Shown here one piece after another: positions 1-7,980 of a stretch of 51,901 nucleotides of DNA; positions within the stretch are counted from its first letter, which is position 1; each line of letters starts with the position of its first letter. The notes beneath the pieces are model-generated. The model was not told the DNA's origin, made no database searches, and saw only the letters and a list, made by a program, of their open reading frames with translations. A program made the translations under genes and the position numbers. The stretch covers positions 1 to 51,901 of the forward strand of contig CAITUV010000063.1 in assembly GCA_903895725.1 (NCBI GenBank). The letters run 5' to 3'. The DNA is from an uncultured Myxococcales bacterium (lineage in GTDB: Bacteria > Myxococcota_A > UBA9042 > CAIXZC01).

Positions 1-175
1 CGTCACAACTGCCGGGATGATGCAACATCGGCCGAGACATGACGCCGGGAGCGTCACAACTGCCGGGATGATGGAACATCGGCCGAGTTATGACGCCGGG
101 AGCGTCACAACTGCCGGGATGATGTAACATCGGCCGAGTTATGACGCCGGGAGCGTCACAACTACCGGGACGGTG
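1..175. repeat. 51-bp tandem repeat array (three units plus a partial fourth)
   Basis: Units begin at 1, 52, 103 and 154 with an exact 51-bp period; the fourth decays after about 20 bases. The units differ at only a few positions (for example the base before AACATCGG is c, g or t). Each junction carries the inverted repeat TGACGC-CGGGA-GCGTCA, a perfect 6-bp stem that extends further with one mismatch. There are no spacers, so this is not a CRISPR array. One plus frame stays open over two units (51 bp is 17 codons) but ends in TAA in the third. The array starts at the window edge, so its full length is unknown. It lies just upstream of the promoter at 224-253. Confidence 0.9.
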
Positions 176-223
176 GAGCGGAAGGACTTCCCCGAGTCTG
201 TCTGCGCCGGGTTCTGTCCACCC

Positions 224-253
224 TTGACATGCCACGGCATCCGATTCTAGTAT
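224..253 (+). promoter_or_regulatory. Sigma70-type promoter for the secreted Cys protein
   Basis: TTGACA at 224-229 and TAGTAT at 248-253 are separated by 18 bp. The start codon at 338 lies about 80 bp past the predicted transcription start, leaving a moderate leader. This is a consensus match by eye only. Confidence 0.6.
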
Positions 254-337
254 CCTCGTGCGAGGATGCGGATAGAGCGAGTTGTGACCATTTCGGCACC
301 CGCTTGCATCCTGTGGATTCTGCCAAAGGAGGCAATC

Positions 338-856
338 ATGCGTGGTCTGGCACTGCTGGTCGGGGGAGTCGGTCTTCTGGTCGCCATGGTGTTTGCGGTT
401 TCACCTGTCCTTGCCGCCAGCTCGGCTCCGCAGCCCGGAACCCTGTTCAAGGCCGGCGTGGTGCTGAAGTCCGAGGTGGTCACGGTCAGCCAGCTGACGA
501 TGACTGCCTGTCAGGCGAAGCACAAGAAGGAGTTGGACGATTGCAAGGCCATCATGGCCAAGGATCCGAAAGCGATCTGCCTGACGATGTGCAACGTCTG
601 TTGTGGTAAGGCCCTTAAGGTGACGAACACCGCTACCTTCACCATCCCCAAGGGAAAGATGCTCAAGGTGTTCCGGAAGGCCAAGGTGGGGGGAAAGAGC
701 TGGACGCCCTGGACCAGCTACTTCCTGGTGGATTCCAACTTCCCCAAGGGGGCGACCAAGACGATCCTGGGCGGATGCGAGCAGAGCGAGTGCGTCGACA
801 CCAACAAGTACGAATACAAGGTCGAGACTGCGGATCCGCCGCCGCCGCCCGCATAG
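338..856 (+). CDS. Small secreted Cys-containing protein, unknown function
   Basis: The 172-residue product begins with an N-terminal signal peptide: a hydrophobic stretch at about residues 4-26 ending in PVLAAS, a plausible signal peptidase I site. The mature part has a Cys cluster near residues 75-88 (CLTMCNVCC) and a second pair near the C-terminus (GGCEQSEC), and ends in a Pro run. No family was recognised. The ATG at 338 is chosen because AAAGGAGG lies at 325-332; an upstream in-frame ATG at 266 would put 24 non-hydrophobic residues before the signal peptide. Likely periplasmic or extracellular. It has its own promoter and is followed by a hairpin, so it is probably monocistronic. Confidence 0.75.
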   Translation: MRGLALLVGGVGLLVAMVFAVSPVLAASSAPQPGTLFKAGVVLKSEVVTVSQLTMTACQAKHKKELDDCKAIMAKDPKAICLTMCNVCCGKALKVTNTATFTIPKGKMLKVFRKAKVGGKSWTPWTSYFLVDSNFPKGATKTILGGCEQSECVDTNKYEYKVETADPPPPPA

Positions 857-881
857 GCTTTCCATCCTGACTTTCGCCCTG

Positions 882-907
882 GCCGGCAGACGTAGGCCCC
901 TGCCGGC
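882..907 (+). terminator. Possible hairpin terminator after the Cys protein gene
   Basis: GCCGGCAG (882-889) and CTGCCGGC (900-907) form a perfect 8-bp stem with a 10-base loop, 25 bp after the stop codon. No T-run follows, so this is a weak terminator call; it could instead stabilise the 3' end. Confidence 0.35.
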
Positions 908-959
908 GAGAGCCTCTGGCAGCCATTCTGAGAGTTGCTTCAGCTAGCCACCAATCCCT

Positions 960-989
960 TTGACAAGCGCACCGCCGCCCGTCTAGCAT
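960..989 (+). promoter_or_regulatory. Promoter for the OPT transporter gene
   Basis: TTGACA at 960-965 and TAGCAT at 984-989 have an 18-bp spacer. The predicted transcript start is about 25 bp before the ATG at 1024. A GGAGGG ribosome-binding site lies at 1009-1014. Confidence 0.6.
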
Positions 990-1023
990 AACGCCCGGGT
1001 CATCGCATGGAGGGTGTGCGCAC

Positions 1024-3057
1024 ATGAGTGACATGAATACTAAGGTACCCGTGCCGCCAGGGATGCGGGAGTTCACGTTCAGGGCCGTGCTGCTCGGCTT
1101 GGTCATGACCGGAGTGCTGGGCGCGGCCAATGCCTACCTGGGCCTCAAGGCCGGCATGACGATTGCCGCCACCTATCCGGCAGCGGTCATCGGCATGGCC
1201 GTGTTGCGTCTGCTTCGCGGCTCGCTGCTCGAAGAGAACATGGCCCGTACTATCGGCTCCATCGGCGAGTCGGTCGCGGCCGGGGCCATCTTCACTCTGC
1301 CTGCGTTCTACATCGCAGGGCTGTGGCCGGAGTTCAACACCACGTCGAACTACCTGCTCTCCACGGCCATCATGTTCCTGGGCGGCGTGCTCGGAATCAT
1401 GTTCGTCACCATCCTTCGCCGTGTGATGGTCGAGGACACCACGCTTCCGTTCCCCGAATCCCGCGCTGCCGCCGAGATCCACATGGCCGGCCAGAAGGGA
1501 GGCCAGGGGGCCCGGACCCTCTTTGCTGCCATGGGAGTCGGCGCCCTCGTCCAGCTCCTGGGCAAGTTCAGCGTGTTCGCCACGGCCGCTGCCTGGCCCA
1601 TCAGCATGGGCAAGACCTCGATCCAGTTCCTGACCAGCAAGCTCAAGCACGTCACCGACGTGAAGGTGAGCGGCGCAACGCTTCTGTCCACCCCCGAAGT
1701 GGCCCCCGCCTATCTCGGCGTCGGCTACATCATCGGCCCACGACTTGCCGCCCTGAACTTCGCCGGCGGCGTGCTGGCCTGGGGCCTGTTCGTCCCGCTC
1801 CTGACCTACTTCGTCGGTCCCGGGCTCGAGAGCATGGTCGGCGTGAAGATTCCGGAAGGGGAGACCGACCCGGTGAGCTGGGAGCTCCTGGCCGTCTGCG
1901 TCTGGAAGTCGATCGTCCGCCCCATCGCAGTCGGCGGCATGCTCGTAGGCGCCGGCTACACCCTGTACAAGATGCGCAAGAGCCTGGTGGCCGGCGTCTC
2001 CCGGGCCGTGGGTGACCTGAAGAAGGCGACCGGATCCGGTGGCGCTGCGGGGGACCCGACCGACCGCGACCTTCCGTACAAGTGGGTCTTCCTCGCCCTG
2101 GCCGCGGTGGTCGGCCTCATGACCGCGCTGTACTGGGTCTTCTGCGGCAGCATCGGAGGGGCCGTCCTCTCCGCGGTGGTCATGGCGTTTGCCGGCTTCT
2201 TCTTTGCTGCCGTGTCCGGCTTCCTGGTCGGGACCATAGGCTCTTCGAACAACCCCATCTCGGGGCTTACGCTGTCGACCCTGATCATCGCCGCCCTCTT
2301 GATGCTGGTGGTCGGCGTGACTGGCAATTCCGGAATCGCCGCGGTGCTGGGTGTGGCTGCCGTGGTCTGCGTCTCCTCCGCTGTTGCCGGTGAAATGCTC
2401 CAGGACCTGAAGGTGGGGCACATCCTCAAGGGAACTCCCTGGAAGATGGAGCTGGGTGACATCCTGGGCGTGTTCTTTGCCGCTGCCATCATGTTCTGGC
2501 CGCTCGTGGCCCTGCACCAGGGGGACATCAACCTCGGCGGCGAAGGCTTCGGCGGCAAGGCTCTCCCCGCCCCGCAGGCCGGCCTCATGGCCATGCTGTC
2601 CCGAGGCATCATCGAGCAGACCATGGCCTGGCCGCTCGTCATCGTGGGCATCCTCATGGGTCTTGCCATGATCATGGTCCAGGTCCCGAGCCCCATGCTC
2701 GTGGCCGTCGGCATGTACCTGCCGTTCGAAACCACCTCCGCCATCTTCGTGGGCGGGGTCATCCGCTGGATCGGCGACAAGATCGCAGCCAGGCGCGGCT
2801 ACAACCAGAACCAGATGGGACGCATCGGCAACGCCGGCGTGCTCATCGCAGCCGGTCTGATTGCCGGCGAGGCGCTCACGGGCCTGTTCATCAACGGGCT
2901 TGCGTTCTTCAACATCAAGCTGCCCGCCATCTTCGAGACCCCCAGCATCGTGCTGGGCGGAATCGTGTTGCTGATCGTGGCGCTCATCATGATCTTCGTT
3001 CCGTACCGCAGCGCCGGCGACCCGAACGAGGCCGCTCCCCCGCCCGCAGCGTTCTGA
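1024..3057 (+). CDS. OPT-family oligopeptide transporter
   Basis: The 677-residue protein has many hydrophobic segments along its whole length and the family signature near the N-terminus (NAYLGLKAGMTIAATYPA), with a later conserved stretch GEMLQDLKVGHILKGTPW. The length is normal for bacterial OPT proteins. These inner-membrane transporters import small peptides or metal chelates using the proton gradient; the substrate here cannot be read from sequence. The ATG follows GGAGGG. The stop is seven bases before the PqqD-like gene, so the two are probably co-transcribed and their products may work together. An M19 dipeptidase lies 3 kb away on the other strand, which fits use of imported peptides, but that link is inference. 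Confidence 0.93.
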   Translation: MSDMNTKVPVPPGMREFTFRAVLLGLVMTGVLGAANAYLGLKAGMTIAATYPAAVIGMAVLRLLRGSLLEENMARTIGSIGESVAAGAIFTLPAFYIAGLWPEFNTTSNYLLSTAIMFLGGVLGIMFVTILRRVMVEDTTLPFPESRAAAEIHMAGQKGGQGARTLFAAMGVGALVQLLGKFSVFATAAAWPISMGKTSIQFLTSKLKHVTDVKVSGATLLSTPEVAPAYLGVGYIIGPRLAALNFAGGVLAWGLFVPLLTYFVGPGLESMVGVKIPEGETDPVSWELLAVCVWKSIVRPIAVGGMLVGAGYTLYKMRKSLVAGVSRAVGDLKKATGSGGAAGDPTDRDLPYKWVFLALAAVVGLMTALYWVFCGSIGGAVLSAVVMAFAGFFFAAVSGFLVGTIGSSNNPISGLTLSTLIIAALLMLVVGVTGNSGIAAVLGVAAVVCVSSAVAGEMLQDLKVGHILKGTPWKMELGDILGVFFAAAIMFWPLVALHQGDINLGGEGFGGKALPAPQAGLMAMLSRGIIEQTMAWPLVIVGILMGLAMIMVQVPSPMLVAVGMYLPFETTSAIFVGGVIRWIGDKIAARRGYNQNQMGRIGNAGVLIAAGLIAGEALTGLFINGLAFFNIKLPAIFETPSIVLGGIVLLIVALIMIFVPYRSAGDPNEAAPPPAAF

Positions 3058-3064
3058 TGACGCG

Positions 3065-3436
3065 ATGACCGCCCCCACCGTCGACCTCCTCGACATGATT
3101 CCCCGCCGTCTTGCCGGCCACGTCCCCGGAGAAGGGGACCTCGTAGTCGTCATCGCCCCCCGCTTCAAGAGCGACTTCTGGAAAAGGCACGCTCCGAAGC
3201 TGGGAATCAAGCCCTTCGTGCACCTGAGGCTCGACCGGATTGGCAGCGCGGCCTGGCTTGCCATGGACGGCACCGCCACCTTGCGGGAAGTCGGGGGGCG
3301 CATCGAGGCCGACCTCGGTCCCATGCCGGACCTGGGCGAACGTCTTGCCAGGTTCGCTCTCGATTTGAGGCGCAACGACCTGCTGGAGCTATGCGGCCAG
3401 CCTGAAGCCGGCCCCGAAAACAGCCCTGAAGTGTGA
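3065..3436 (+). CDS. PqqD-family protein (RRE-like fold)
   Basis: The 123-residue soluble protein carries the PqqD pattern in its second half: 'KPFVHLRLDRIGSAAWLAMD' then DGTATLREVGGRIEADLG and a final helix ending RRNDLLEL. Its first half (IAPRFKS...) matches the extended form seen in stand-alone PqqD proteins outside PQQ clusters. PqqD-like domains bind peptides, classically as the recognition element of peptide-modifying enzymes. No PQQ or RiPP maturation enzyme is visible next to it. The gene starts seven bases after the OPT transporter stop, so a role in handling a transported peptide is possible but unproven. Confidence 0.75.
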   Translation: MTAPTVDLLDMIPRRLAGHVPGEGDLVVVIAPRFKSDFWKRHAPKLGIKPFVHLRLDRIGSAAWLAMDGTATLREVGGRIEADLGPMPDLGERLARFALDLRRNDLLELCGQPEAGPENSPEV

Positions 3437-3507
3437 AGCGGGATTGACGCAGCGGCTCTCCTGTGGGATATGGAAAAGCCTGGAGCCTGGACGGCGGAGA
3501 GAAGGTC

Positions 3508-5283
3508 GTGTCGAGTCCCTACCCGGTTCGCTACTACTGCTACACCGTGCCTGCGACGCTGCTGTCGTGCGGGCTTCTCGCAGGACTGACTGCGCTCGAT
3601 ACCGAGCTCGTCCGCACCGACTGGCTGGCCCTTGTCGGTTTCACCGCCCTGGCGCTCCTGTCCAAGTTCCTCTCGTTCCGGATGATGCGGGTCGTCACCC
3701 TGTCGATGGACCCCGCAGTGTACGTGACGGCCCTGCTGTGCGTCGGCGTCATCCCGGCCGCGTGGACCGTCTTTCTGTCCTGCTTTGCCAAGATGGTCTG
3801 GGATTCTGTGGTCCGGGAGATGTCGCGAGGCGGGGAGAAGCGCCCCCTGCTGGAGAACATCTCCGCACCTTTCTTCCAGGGGGGGACCGCCGCCCTGGCC
3901 CTGCTCGGTGCCGGTAGTCTGCTGCCCGTCGATGCCTTTCTCGCAGGAGAGCTGGACCCCTCTCTCCACGTGTTCTGGCTTGCGCCGGTCCTTGCCGCCT
4001 TCTTCCTGGCCATCCAGTACACCGTCGTGCTCAACAAGTACTGGCTGCGCGGCTACTCCTGGCGCAACCTCTTTCGGGAGGTGTTCCTGCCGGGGGTAGG
4101 GGCGGAAATGCTGCTGGTCCCGCTCACCATGATCATGACGCTGGCCTGGCTGGGAGGGCGGGAGGAGCCCATGGCTCTGCTCGTCATGGTCGTGGCCTAC
4201 GTCGTGGTCAACTTCCTGTTCAAGCGTCACTCCGATGCGGTGGCGCTGCTGGACACGAAGGTGAAGGACCTCGAGGCCCTCAACGCACTCGGCCGCACGC
4301 TCTGCTCCACCCTCCAGGCAGCCGACCTGGTCCCCGCACTCGCGTACCAGACCCGGACCCTGCTCACCGCCGCCGACGTAGCCGTCGTGTTCGCCTGGAA
4401 CGACGAGAAGGGGGAGTTCTCCTCGCACCGGGACATCCGGGAAGGATTCCCGGCCGACCAGTTCGACGGCGCACTGGCGTCCCGCCTGTCCGACTGGGTG
4501 GTGAAAAGCAAGATGCCCTTCATCGTCTCGCCCCGGGGGGAGTCACGCCTGGGCATGACCCTCAGTCACCTCGACGGCGAGTCGCTGGCCGGTCAATCCT
4601 GGGTCGGCGTGCCCGTACAGGTCTACGAGCAGACCATCGGCGTCCTGCTCGTATACTCCCATGAGCCGGAGGCCTTCAACGACGCGGATCTGGGGCTCAT
4701 CCAGATGGTCGGCCTCCAGGCCGCGGTCGCATTGCAGAATACTCGGCTCTATGTGCTGGCGACCGTGGACGGGCTCACCCGGCTGTTCGTGCGGCGCTAC
4801 TTCGATCGCCGACTGACCGAAGAAGTGGCCCGAGCGCGGCGCTACAAGACCCATTTCTCCCTGATGCTGCTCGACTTCGATGACTTCAAGGTGGTAAACG
4901 ACAAGTACGGGCACGCGGTCGGAGACCAGGTGTTGCGGCGGGCCGGGGACATCCTGCTGACCGAGGTTCGCACCATGGACATTCCCTGCCGCTATGGCGG
5001 GGACGAGTTTGCCGTGATCCTCCCCGAGGCCAATGCCGCCGGCGGCGCCGTGCTGGCCCAGCGTATCCAGCGTCGGGTGCGGGAGGCGCTCATCCCGGTC
5101 GGCGAGGAAACCTTGACGTTCAAGATGTCCATCGGCCTCGCCTGCTTCCCCGATCACGCGGACCAGGATGCCGGACAGCTCATCGCCCGGGCGGATGAAG
5201 CGCTCTACCATGTCAAGCACACGGGCAAGGGCAACATCGCCATCTACGGAGACTGGAACGACGGGCCCATCCCGGAGGCGTAG
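3508..5283 (+). CDS. Membrane-bound diguanylate cyclase (TM sensor-GAF-GGDEF)
   Basis: Makes cyclic di-GMP from two GTP. The roughly 591-residue protein has an N-terminal membrane region (about residues 1-245, several helices), a GAF-like domain (about 260-405) and a C-terminal GGDEF domain. The catalytic GGDEF is at about residues 497-501 within RYGGDEFAVILPEA. An inhibitory I-site RxxD (RTMD) sits five residues before it, so product feedback is expected. The GTG at 3508 is preferred because GGAGAGAAGG lies at 3496-3505; an ATG at 3463 in frame would add 15 residues but has no clear ribosome-binding site. It ends in a convergent junction with the minus-strand genes. The input signal is unknown. 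Confidence 0.9.
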   Translation: MSSPYPVRYYCYTVPATLLSCGLLAGLTALDTELVRTDWLALVGFTALALLSKFLSFRMMRVVTLSMDPAVYVTALLCVGVIPAAWTVFLSCFAKMVWDSVVREMSRGGEKRPLLENISAPFFQGGTAALALLGAGSLLPVDAFLAGELDPSLHVFWLAPVLAAFFLAIQYTVVLNKYWLRGYSWRNLFREVFLPGVGAEMLLVPLTMIMTLAWLGGREEPMALLVMVVAYVVVNFLFKRHSDAVALLDTKVKDLEALNALGRTLCSTLQAADLVPALAYQTRTLLTAADVAVVFAWNDEKGEFSSHRDIREGFPADQFDGALASRLSDWVVKSKMPFIVSPRGESRLGMTLSHLDGESLAGQSWVGVPVQVYEQTIGVLLVYSHEPEAFNDADLGLIQMVGLQAAVALQNTRLYVLATVDGLTRLFVRRYFDRRLTEEVARARRYKTHFSLMLLDFDDFKVVNDKYGHAVGDQVLRRAGDILLTEVRTMDIPCRYGGDEFAVILPEANAAGGAVLAQRIQRRVREALIPVGEETLTFKMSIGLACFPDHADQDAGQLIARADEALYHVKHTGKGNIAIYGDWNDGPIPEA

Positions 5284-5310
5284 AGACCTGCTCTGATCCA
5301 TGGAGCCTAC

Positions 5311-5340
5311 GGGGGGAGCGCTTCCCCGGACCCCCTCCGG
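5311..5340. terminator. Possible hairpin between convergent genes
   Basis: GGGGAGCGCTTCCCC at 5313-5327 can fold on either strand in the 82-bp gap between the convergent GGDEF gene and the small minus-strand gene. Neither side has a clear T-run, so this is only a candidate bidirectional terminator. Confidence 0.3.
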
Positions 5341-5365
5341 TCGCCGGGAACCCTCGCTGTGGCAA

Positions 5366-5656
5366 TCAGCCTCGGACGACCGAGGAGCGGCGATGCACGT
5401 GGAGCACGACCGGCTGCTCCACTGGCGTGAACCAGAACACCTCGCTTCCCTGCATCCGGAAGATGAAGTTCTCCTCGGGGTTGAGGAGCCTTGTCACCAG
5501 GTCCCGGAAGAAGCCGGCAAACCGCCCCCAGATCCAGATGACCGGGGAGCCCGCCTCGACCGGCATTGTGCGCGTTGCCCGCAGCGACGGGCGGGTCCCG
5601 CTTTCGTCCCAGTAGCACACGGTCACAGGCACGGTCTTGTGTTCGGTGGCATCCAT
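5366..5656 (-). CDS. Small hypothetical protein
   Basis: Encodes 96 residues (MDATEHKTVPVTVCYWDE...) with no signal peptide; one stretch (SPVIWIWGRFAGFFRDLV) is strongly hydrophobic but too polar for a clear membrane helix. The end (SEVFWFTPVEQPVVLHVH) looks like a beta-rich edge. No family was recognised. The ATG at 5656 is preceded by GAGAGGCGAC. The frame stays open back to a GTG at 5737, which would add a collagen-like G-x-y stretch (GATGPPGATGTPPG). It lies 340 bp downstream of the dipeptidase gene on the same strand. It could be a chance reading frame in GC-rich DNA. Confidence 0.45.
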   Translation of the reverse strand: MDATEHKTVPVTVCYWDESGTRPSLRATRTMPVEAGSPVIWIWGRFAGFFRDLVTRLLNPEENFIFRMQGSEVFWFTPVEQPVVLHVHRRSSVVRG

Positions 5657-5995
5657 GTCGCCTCTCTCACCGCCGGCAAGGTGCCCGGGGGGGGTCCCCG
5701 TTGCTCCCGGCGGTCCCGTCGCACCCGTTATCGTCACGATGAACGGTGCTTGTCGAAAACAGGCTCGTTTCTCGTTTGTTTTCCGTTAGTTCCAACTTGC
5801 ATCTCCTGGCTCATGGACAACGGGGGCACTGGTACGAACCGGCAGGTCGGTCGGTTCTGCGAGTCATCGGGGACCCCGTTGGAGGCCCGCACTGCTGCCC
5901 CGGGATGGCAGGCAAGGCGCGGCGATGACGAGGCCCAGTCTCGACGGAATGGACCCGTGGAGGCCATTCGTGCGGCGCTGCGTCAGCGGGGGGGC
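5657..5995. other. Intergenic gap, 339 bp, no supported gene
   Basis: No convincing coding frame or RNA gene was seen. A short inverted repeat CTGCC/GGCAG (5895-5899 and 5907-5911) around CCCGGGA could mark the end of the dipeptidase operon, but it lacks a T-run on the minus strand. The part at 5657-5737 is the possible 5' extension of the small gene at 5366. Confidence 0.5.
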
Positions 5996-7021
5996 TCAGC
6001 CGTTTTCTGCATCCAGGAAGCGCACGAAGTTCTCTCCGAGGATTCCCCGGACCTCCAGGTCGTCGAACCCGGCATCGATGAGTGCCTGGGTCACCTGAGG
6101 CCAGTCGGAGGCATCGCGAAAGCCGAGCGGAGTGTAGGTGTATCCGTCCATGTCGCTGCCCAGGCAGAGGTGCTCTGCCCCAACCATGGAGGCCACGTCC
6201 GCTGCCTGTCGAGCCACGGATCGGATGTCCCATCCGGAGGCCCCGAGGTACTTGGGGAAGAAGATCAGCCCGAACAGACCCTTTTGTGCAGCGAGCGCCT
6301 TGACCTGGTCGTCGCTCAGGTTGCGCTGCAGGTTCTTGTTTCGCCTCAATGCCCCGTGCGAGCAGAGGACCGGCCGCGTGGATGTCTCGAGGACCTGGGC
6401 AAAGGCCTTGTCGGTGCAGTGGGCCACGTCCACGAACATGCCCACCCGCTCCATCTCCCGGATCACTTCCCGGCCGAACCCGGACAGCCCCTTCAGCGGC
6501 CTGTACGGCGACCAGTTGCCGTCCGCTATGCCGTTGGAGATGAAGTGAGTCAGCGTGAGCATGAGCACGCCGCGGCGATAGAAGTGCTCGATGTTTTCGA
6601 GCTTGCTCTCCAGTACGTGCCCCCCTTCGATGGTGAGGAACGCAGCAAGCTTCCCGGCCGCATACGCCTGGTGGATCTGCGCCCCGGTCCGGCAAGCCGC
6701 GATCTGGCCGCCGCTGGCCGCAACGATTGCCTCGAACCGATCGATGATCCGGTCCGTGCGCCGGTCGGTGTCGCGCCCCAGGAACGGTCGGCCCGGAACG
6801 TAGGTGGTAAACGCCAGTGCGTTGACACCTCCCCGTTTCAGCGTCGGAAGCGAAATCGCATTGCGAAGGGGATTGAAGAACAGCGGCCCCTTCCCATCGC
6901 GGTCGAACGGGCGGTTGAACAGCGATGCGTTGATCAGAAAATGGGAGTGGCAGTCCAGAACGAGCGACTGCTCGTGGAGCCGCAGAGCCCTTTCAGTCAC
7001 CGGGATCTGCTTGCCCAGCAT
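5996..7021 (-). CDS. Membrane dipeptidase (peptidase family M19)
   Basis: A 341-residue amidohydrolase-fold zinc dipeptidase that would cleave dipeptides, possibly those containing a D-residue, in the cytoplasm (no signal peptide seen). Family landmarks are visible in order: DCHSH near residue 23, the metal-bridging Glu in TIEGGH (about 130), LTLTHF, DVAHC (about 198), SHG, GSDMDG (about 287) and a final GILGENFVRF. The usual DxHND at the first site reads DCHSH, so Asn-Asp is replaced by Ser-His. The ATG follows AGGAGGCGAC. It starts 8 bp after the ribF stop and is the last gene of the mtaB-rnc-ribF operon. Confidence 0.9.
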   Translation of the reverse strand: MLGKQIPVTERALRLHEQSLVLDCHSHFLINASLFNRPFDRDGKGPLFFNPLRNAISLPTLKRGGVNALAFTTYVPGRPFLGRDTDRRTDRIIDRFEAIVAASGGQIAACRTGAQIHQAYAAGKLAAFLTIEGGHVLESKLENIEHFYRRGVLMLTLTHFISNGIADGNWSPYRPLKGLSGFGREVIREMERVGMFVDVAHCTDKAFAQVLETSTRPVLCSHGALRRNKNLQRNLSDDQVKALAAQKGLFGLIFFPKYLGASGWDIRSVARQAADVASMVGAEHLCLGSDMDGYTYTPLGFRDASDWPQVTQALIDAGFDDLEVRGILGENFVRFLDAENG

Positions 7022-7029
7022 GTCGCCTC

Positions 7030-7980
7030 CTAGGTCAGGTTCCGGCGCGAGAAGTAGCCGCGGGCGGTCTCGACGTCCTGCCGTATCGCTGCCCGCAGCT
7101 CTTCGAGCGTTCCGAACTTCCGTTCATCCCGAATCCGTTCGAGGAACTCCAGGGTCACCGCCTCGCCGTACAGGGGTCTCTCGATTCCAAACAGGTGGGC
7201 CTCCACCTGCAGCGGACCGTTGTCGACGGTAGGGCGGTGTCCGACGTTGGCGACTCCGTCCAGAGGCGCACTGTCGGCCGGGGTTCGGCCGATTCGCATG
7301 CGGACCACATAGATGCCGTTGGCCGGAACGAGGACGTCGTCGGTGAGGGAGAGGTTGGCCGTGGGGAAGCCGAGGCAGGTTCCGACCTGCTTGCCTTTGA
7401 CTACGGTACCTTTGACCCGGTAGGTGCGCCCCAGGAAGCGGGTCGCCGCGGCGACGTTCCCCTCCTGGAGAAGCCTTCGGACGAGGGTGCTCGAGACCCG
7501 GGTTCCGTCCACGGTCAGGGGAGGAACGACGACGACCTCGAAGCCTTTCTTCTCACCGTACCAGGACAGCAGCGCACTGTCTCCTTCCCGGTTGGCGCCG
7601 AAGCGGAAATCCGGCCCTACGACCAGCCCGCTGAGCCTGGATCGGCTGAGCAGGACCTCCTCGACGAACCGCTCCGCAGGCAGGGCGGCCGTCTTGCGGT
7701 CGAACGGAAGAACCCAGGCCCCGGACGCTCCGACGGCCAGGAGCATCCGGATCCGGTCTTCGAGGGGGAGGAGCCGCTGCGGTCTGCCCGTGGTCAGCAC
7801 TTCGGCCGGATGGGGGAAGAAGGTGAGGGCTACCCCCTGAGTGCCCTTGCGTCGCGCCATTCGGCTCAGCTCGTGGACCAGCTCCTGGTGCCCCAGGTGG
7901 ACTCCGTCGAAGTTGCCGATGGTGATGCAGACTTCCTGCCAGCTCGGGCTGGGGCTGGTTCCTTTCACGACCTCGGTCAC
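7030..7980 (-). CDS. ribF: Bifunctional riboflavin kinase / FAD synthetase
   Basis: Phosphorylates riboflavin to FMN and adenylates FMN to FAD. The 316-residue length is normal. The N-terminal FAD synthetase half has GNFDGVHLGHQ (about residues 22-32), FFPHP and the DFRFG loop. The C-terminal flavokinase half (about 185-310) has GFPTANL, GIYVV, a variant NVGHRPTV segment and a closing EFLERIRDERKFG. The start is GTG at 7980, which overlaps the upstream radical SAM stop (GTGA), so translation is coupled. Cytoplasmic. Confidence 0.95.
   Translation of the reverse strand: MTEVVKGTSPSPSWQEVCITIGNFDGVHLGHQELVHELSRMARRKGTQGVALTFFPHPAEVLTTGRPQRLLPLEDRIRMLLAVGASGAWVLPFDRKTAALPAERFVEEVLLSRSRLSGLVVGPDFRFGANREGDSALLSWYGEKKGFEVVVVPPLTVDGTRVSSTLVRRLLQEGNVAAATRFLGRTYRVKGTVVKGKQVGTCLGFPTANLSLTDDVLVPANGIYVVRMRIGRTPADSAPLDGVANVGHRPTVDNGPLQVEAHLFGIERPLYGEAVTLEFLERIRDERKFGTLEELRAAIRQDVETARGYFSRRNLT

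Noticed and set aside
1..175. CRISPR array
   Set aside because: The units are contiguous with no unique spacers and there are no cas genes.
1000..4428. Open frame of about 1140 codons on the minus strand
   Set aside because: It lies opposite the OPT and GGDEF genes, is rich in His, Gly, Asp and Glu, and has no domain or ribosome-binding site. Long antisense frames are expected at this GC level.
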